DNA of 26,722 nt from a virus. A program made the translations under genes and the position numbers. The notes beneath the pieces were generated by a model. The model saw only the letters and a list, made by a program, of their open reading frames with translations. It was not told the DNA's origin and ran no database searches. Positions within the stretch are counted from its first letter, which is position 1; each line of letters opens with the position of its first letter. Positions 25,493 through 26,722 of this stretch are shown here, in pieces. The stretch covers positions 1-26,722 of the IMG/VR virus record IMGVR_UViG_3300042731_001984. One strand, written 5' to 3'.

Positions 25493-26320
25493 ATGGCAAG
25501 AAAAGTTAACTATCTCAACAACAAAGACATGTTATTAGAGATACATAAATCAAAAAATACATTTTGTAGTTTTGTAGCACCAGAATATGCAGATTATGAT
25601 ATTATTTTACCAGAAGTAGAAAAAATTAACATTAGAACAGTTGCAGAAGCAAAGAGAAATAAAGCAAAAAAGCAAGGAACTAGAGCTTACGAAGCTGCCA
25701 AAGCAGAAGGTAAGAAGGTTAAAATGGCTGAGTTTGAAGTAGACTATAGGACTATTGAAAAAACCGACCTAGTTTTCCGTGTAATGACTTTTGATCATGT
25801 TCCAGATGAGCCAGGACGTAAGAAAAATCCTAAAACAGTTGCAGATGAGAAAACAAAACTAAACTTTCCTCCGTTTCAACACTACAAGTTTGACGACAAC
25901 GATAATCTAGTTTGTGTAGGAAAGTCACACTGGGAAGGTGGTATGGAAAATGGTTATTTTAACAAAGGACACGGACAAGCAACAAATAAACTTGCAAGTA
26001 TGTGGATGAAACTATGCGATCGTTACGCTACACGTGGTAATGTACGTGGATACACCTACAATGATGAAATGCGTGGACAGGCAATCTTACAACTTGCACA
26101 GATTGGCTTACAGTTTGACGAATCAAAGTCGCAAAACCCGTTTGCATATTACACAGCAGCAGTTACAAACAGTTTTGTGCGTGTGATTAACATAGAAAAG
26201 CGTAATCAAAACATTAGAGACGATATTCTTGAAATGAATAACATGGATCCATCGCACACAAGGCAACATGCCGGCGAATGGGAAGCTGCACAACGTAGAG
26301 AAGGCCTAAATAAAGGTTGA
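25493..26320 (+). CDS. 55: gp55-like sigma factor for late transcription, 275 aa
   Basis: gp55 binds host RNA polymerase in place of its normal sigma factor and directs it to TATAAATA late promoters, helped by the sliding clamp and co-activator in T4. The N-terminus KVNYLNNKDMLLEI aligns with T4 YNYVNNKELLQAI. The conserved sigma-like region is at about residues 165-247: KLASMWMKLCDRYATR, YTYNDEMRGQAILQLAQIGL and FDESKSQNPFAYYTAAVTNS with FVRVINIEKRNQNIR. T4 gp55 is 185 aa; the difference is an insertion between about residues 25 and 160, Lys-rich at first and ending in FPPFQHYKF and VGKSHWEGG. That insertion fits my memory of marine T4-like phage gp55. It is transcribed away from the baseplate block, and its sigma70-like promoter suits expression before the late genes. 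Confidence 0.93.
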   Translation: MARKVNYLNNKDMLLEIHKSKNTFCSFVAPEYADYDIILPEVEKINIRTVAEAKRNKAKKQGTRAYEAAKAEGKKVKMAEFEVDYRTIEKTDLVFRVMTFDHVPDEPGRKKNPKTVADEKTKLNFPPFQHYKFDDNDNLVCVGKSHWEGGMENGYFNKGHGQATNKLASMWMKLCDRYATRGNVRGYTYNDEMRGQAILQLAQIGLQFDESKSQNPFAYYTAAVTNSFVRVINIEKRNQNIRDDILEMNNMDPSHTRQHAGEWEAAQRREGLNKG

Positions 26321-26345
26321 TTTATCCTATTTTCTGCTTTATACT
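26317..26345 (+). promoter_or_regulatory. Possible sigma70-like promoter for gp47, overlapping the gp55 stop
   Basis: TTGATT (26317-26322, 4 of 6 to the -35 consensus) and TATACT (26340-26345, 5 of 6) have a 17-base spacer. The -35 contains the gp55 stop codon. A start point near 26352 gives a 16-base leader holding GGAG, the same layout as the gp55 promoter. Confidence 0.4.
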
Positions 26346-26356
26346 GTAAACGAAGT

Positions 26357-26360
26357 GGAG
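26357..26360 (+). promoter_or_regulatory. Shine-Dalgarno GGAG deciding the TTG start of gp47
   Basis: GGAG ends 7 bases before the TTG at 26368. An in-frame stop at 26347-26349 leaves no ATG or GTG upstream in this frame. Confidence 0.6.
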
Positions 26361-26367
26361 TATTCTA

Positions 26368-26722
26368 TTGTTTAAAAAGGCAGCAGTATTTACTGACATA
26401 CATTTAGGTATGAAAGGCAACTCACGTGTCCATAATCAGGACTGTGAGGACTACATCGATTGGTATATTGACACAGCAAAGAAGAATAACTGTGAAACAG
26501 GACTCTTTTGCGGTGACTGGCACCACAATCGAAACAGTCTTAACCTAACAACCATGGATACAACTATCAAGTTGTTAGAAAAGTTGGGCGAATCCTTTGA
26601 AAACTTCTATATGTTTGCAGGTAACCACGACTTGTACTACAAAGACAAGCGTGATGTAAAGTCAACTGAGTTTGCAAAGCACATACCAGGTATTACTGTG
26701 GTAGATAGCATACAAGTTATAG
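26368..26722 (+). CDS. 47: gp47-like recombination nuclease subunit (Mre11-type phosphoesterase), N-terminal part
   Basis: gp47 with gp46 forms the phage Mre11/Rad50-type complex that processes DNA ends for recombination-dependent replication. The 118 visible codons contain the metallophosphoesterase motifs in order: TDIHLG (D.H, residues 9-14), CGDWHHNR (GD..H, compare Mre11 GDLFH) and GNHDLYY (GNHD). The start is a TTG read as Met, chosen because an in-frame stop lies 21 bases upstream and GGAG is well placed; MFKKAAVFTDIH fits the usual N-terminus, and the next in-frame ATG would delete the first metal-binding motif. The gene runs off the right edge. T4 gp47 is 339 aa, so about a third is present. 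gp55 is 47 bases upstream on the same strand. Confidence 0.92.
   Translation, partial: MFKKAAVFTDIHLGMKGNSRVHNQDCEDYIDWYIDTAKKNNCETGLFCGDWHHNRNSLNLTTMDTTIKLLEKLGESFENFYMFAGNHDLYYKDKRDVKSTEFAKHIPGITVVDSIQVI

Noticed and set aside
1-26722. tRNA genes, CRISPR arrays, insertion sequences, homing endonucleases, diversity-generating retroelements
   Set aside because: Looked for on both strands. Coding genes fill the window and no cloverleaf, regular spacer array, transposase, endonuclease or reverse transcriptase motif was found. The largest gap is 74 bases.

Overview
The window looks like a piece of a T4-like (contractile-tailed) bacteriophage genome of the marine kind found in cyanophages and pelagiphages. 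The evidence is an A+T-rich sequence, a long minus-strand run of baseplate genes (gp48/gp54-like, gp53, a hub protein, gp5-like spike, gp25, gp6), and a plus-strand pair encoding a gp55-like late sigma factor and a gp47-like nuclease subunit. The gp55 version, with a long insertion after its first 25 residues, is the form I associate with marine T4-like phages. I cannot tell from this sequence whether the host is a cyanobacterium, SAR11 or another marine bacterium. No bacterial gene, tRNA, CRISPR array or insertion sequence was seen, and no stretch above 300 bases lacks a gene.

Layout. From 25418 down to 1 every gene is on the minus strand and nearly touches the next. In transcription order they are: tail-tube cap (gp48/54-like), gp53 wedge, a 776-aa hub protein, a gp5-like spike, a 416-aa Gly/Ala-rich unknown, gp25, gp6, a 4651-aa giant protein that fills more than half of the window, a 200-aa virion protein, and the N-terminal third or so of another virion protein cut by the window edge. 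Most junctions are TAATG or TGATG stop/start overlaps, so translation is probably coupled. From 25493 rightwards the plus strand carries gp55 and the start of gp47.

How it works together. The minus-strand block encodes hub, spike and wedge parts of the baseplate, followed by what is probably the peripheral, host-facing part. T4 late-promoter-like boxes (core TAAATA) lie upstream of the cap gene, gp6 and the 200-aa gene, and a weaker case precedes gp25. The gp55 homologue beside the block is the sigma factor expected to read such boxes. gp55 and gp47 instead have sigma70-like -35/-10 pairs with 17-base spacers and very short leaders, as expected for earlier expression.

The most notable object is the giant protein. 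Its middle can be read as seven FG-GAP-like beta-propeller blades interrupted by two carbohydrate-binding-module-like inserts. Two more such modules lie upstream of the propeller, and at least nine Ig-like repeats are scattered through the chain. It lies directly after gp6, where T4 has genes 7 to 12, and may do the work of several of those separate proteins.
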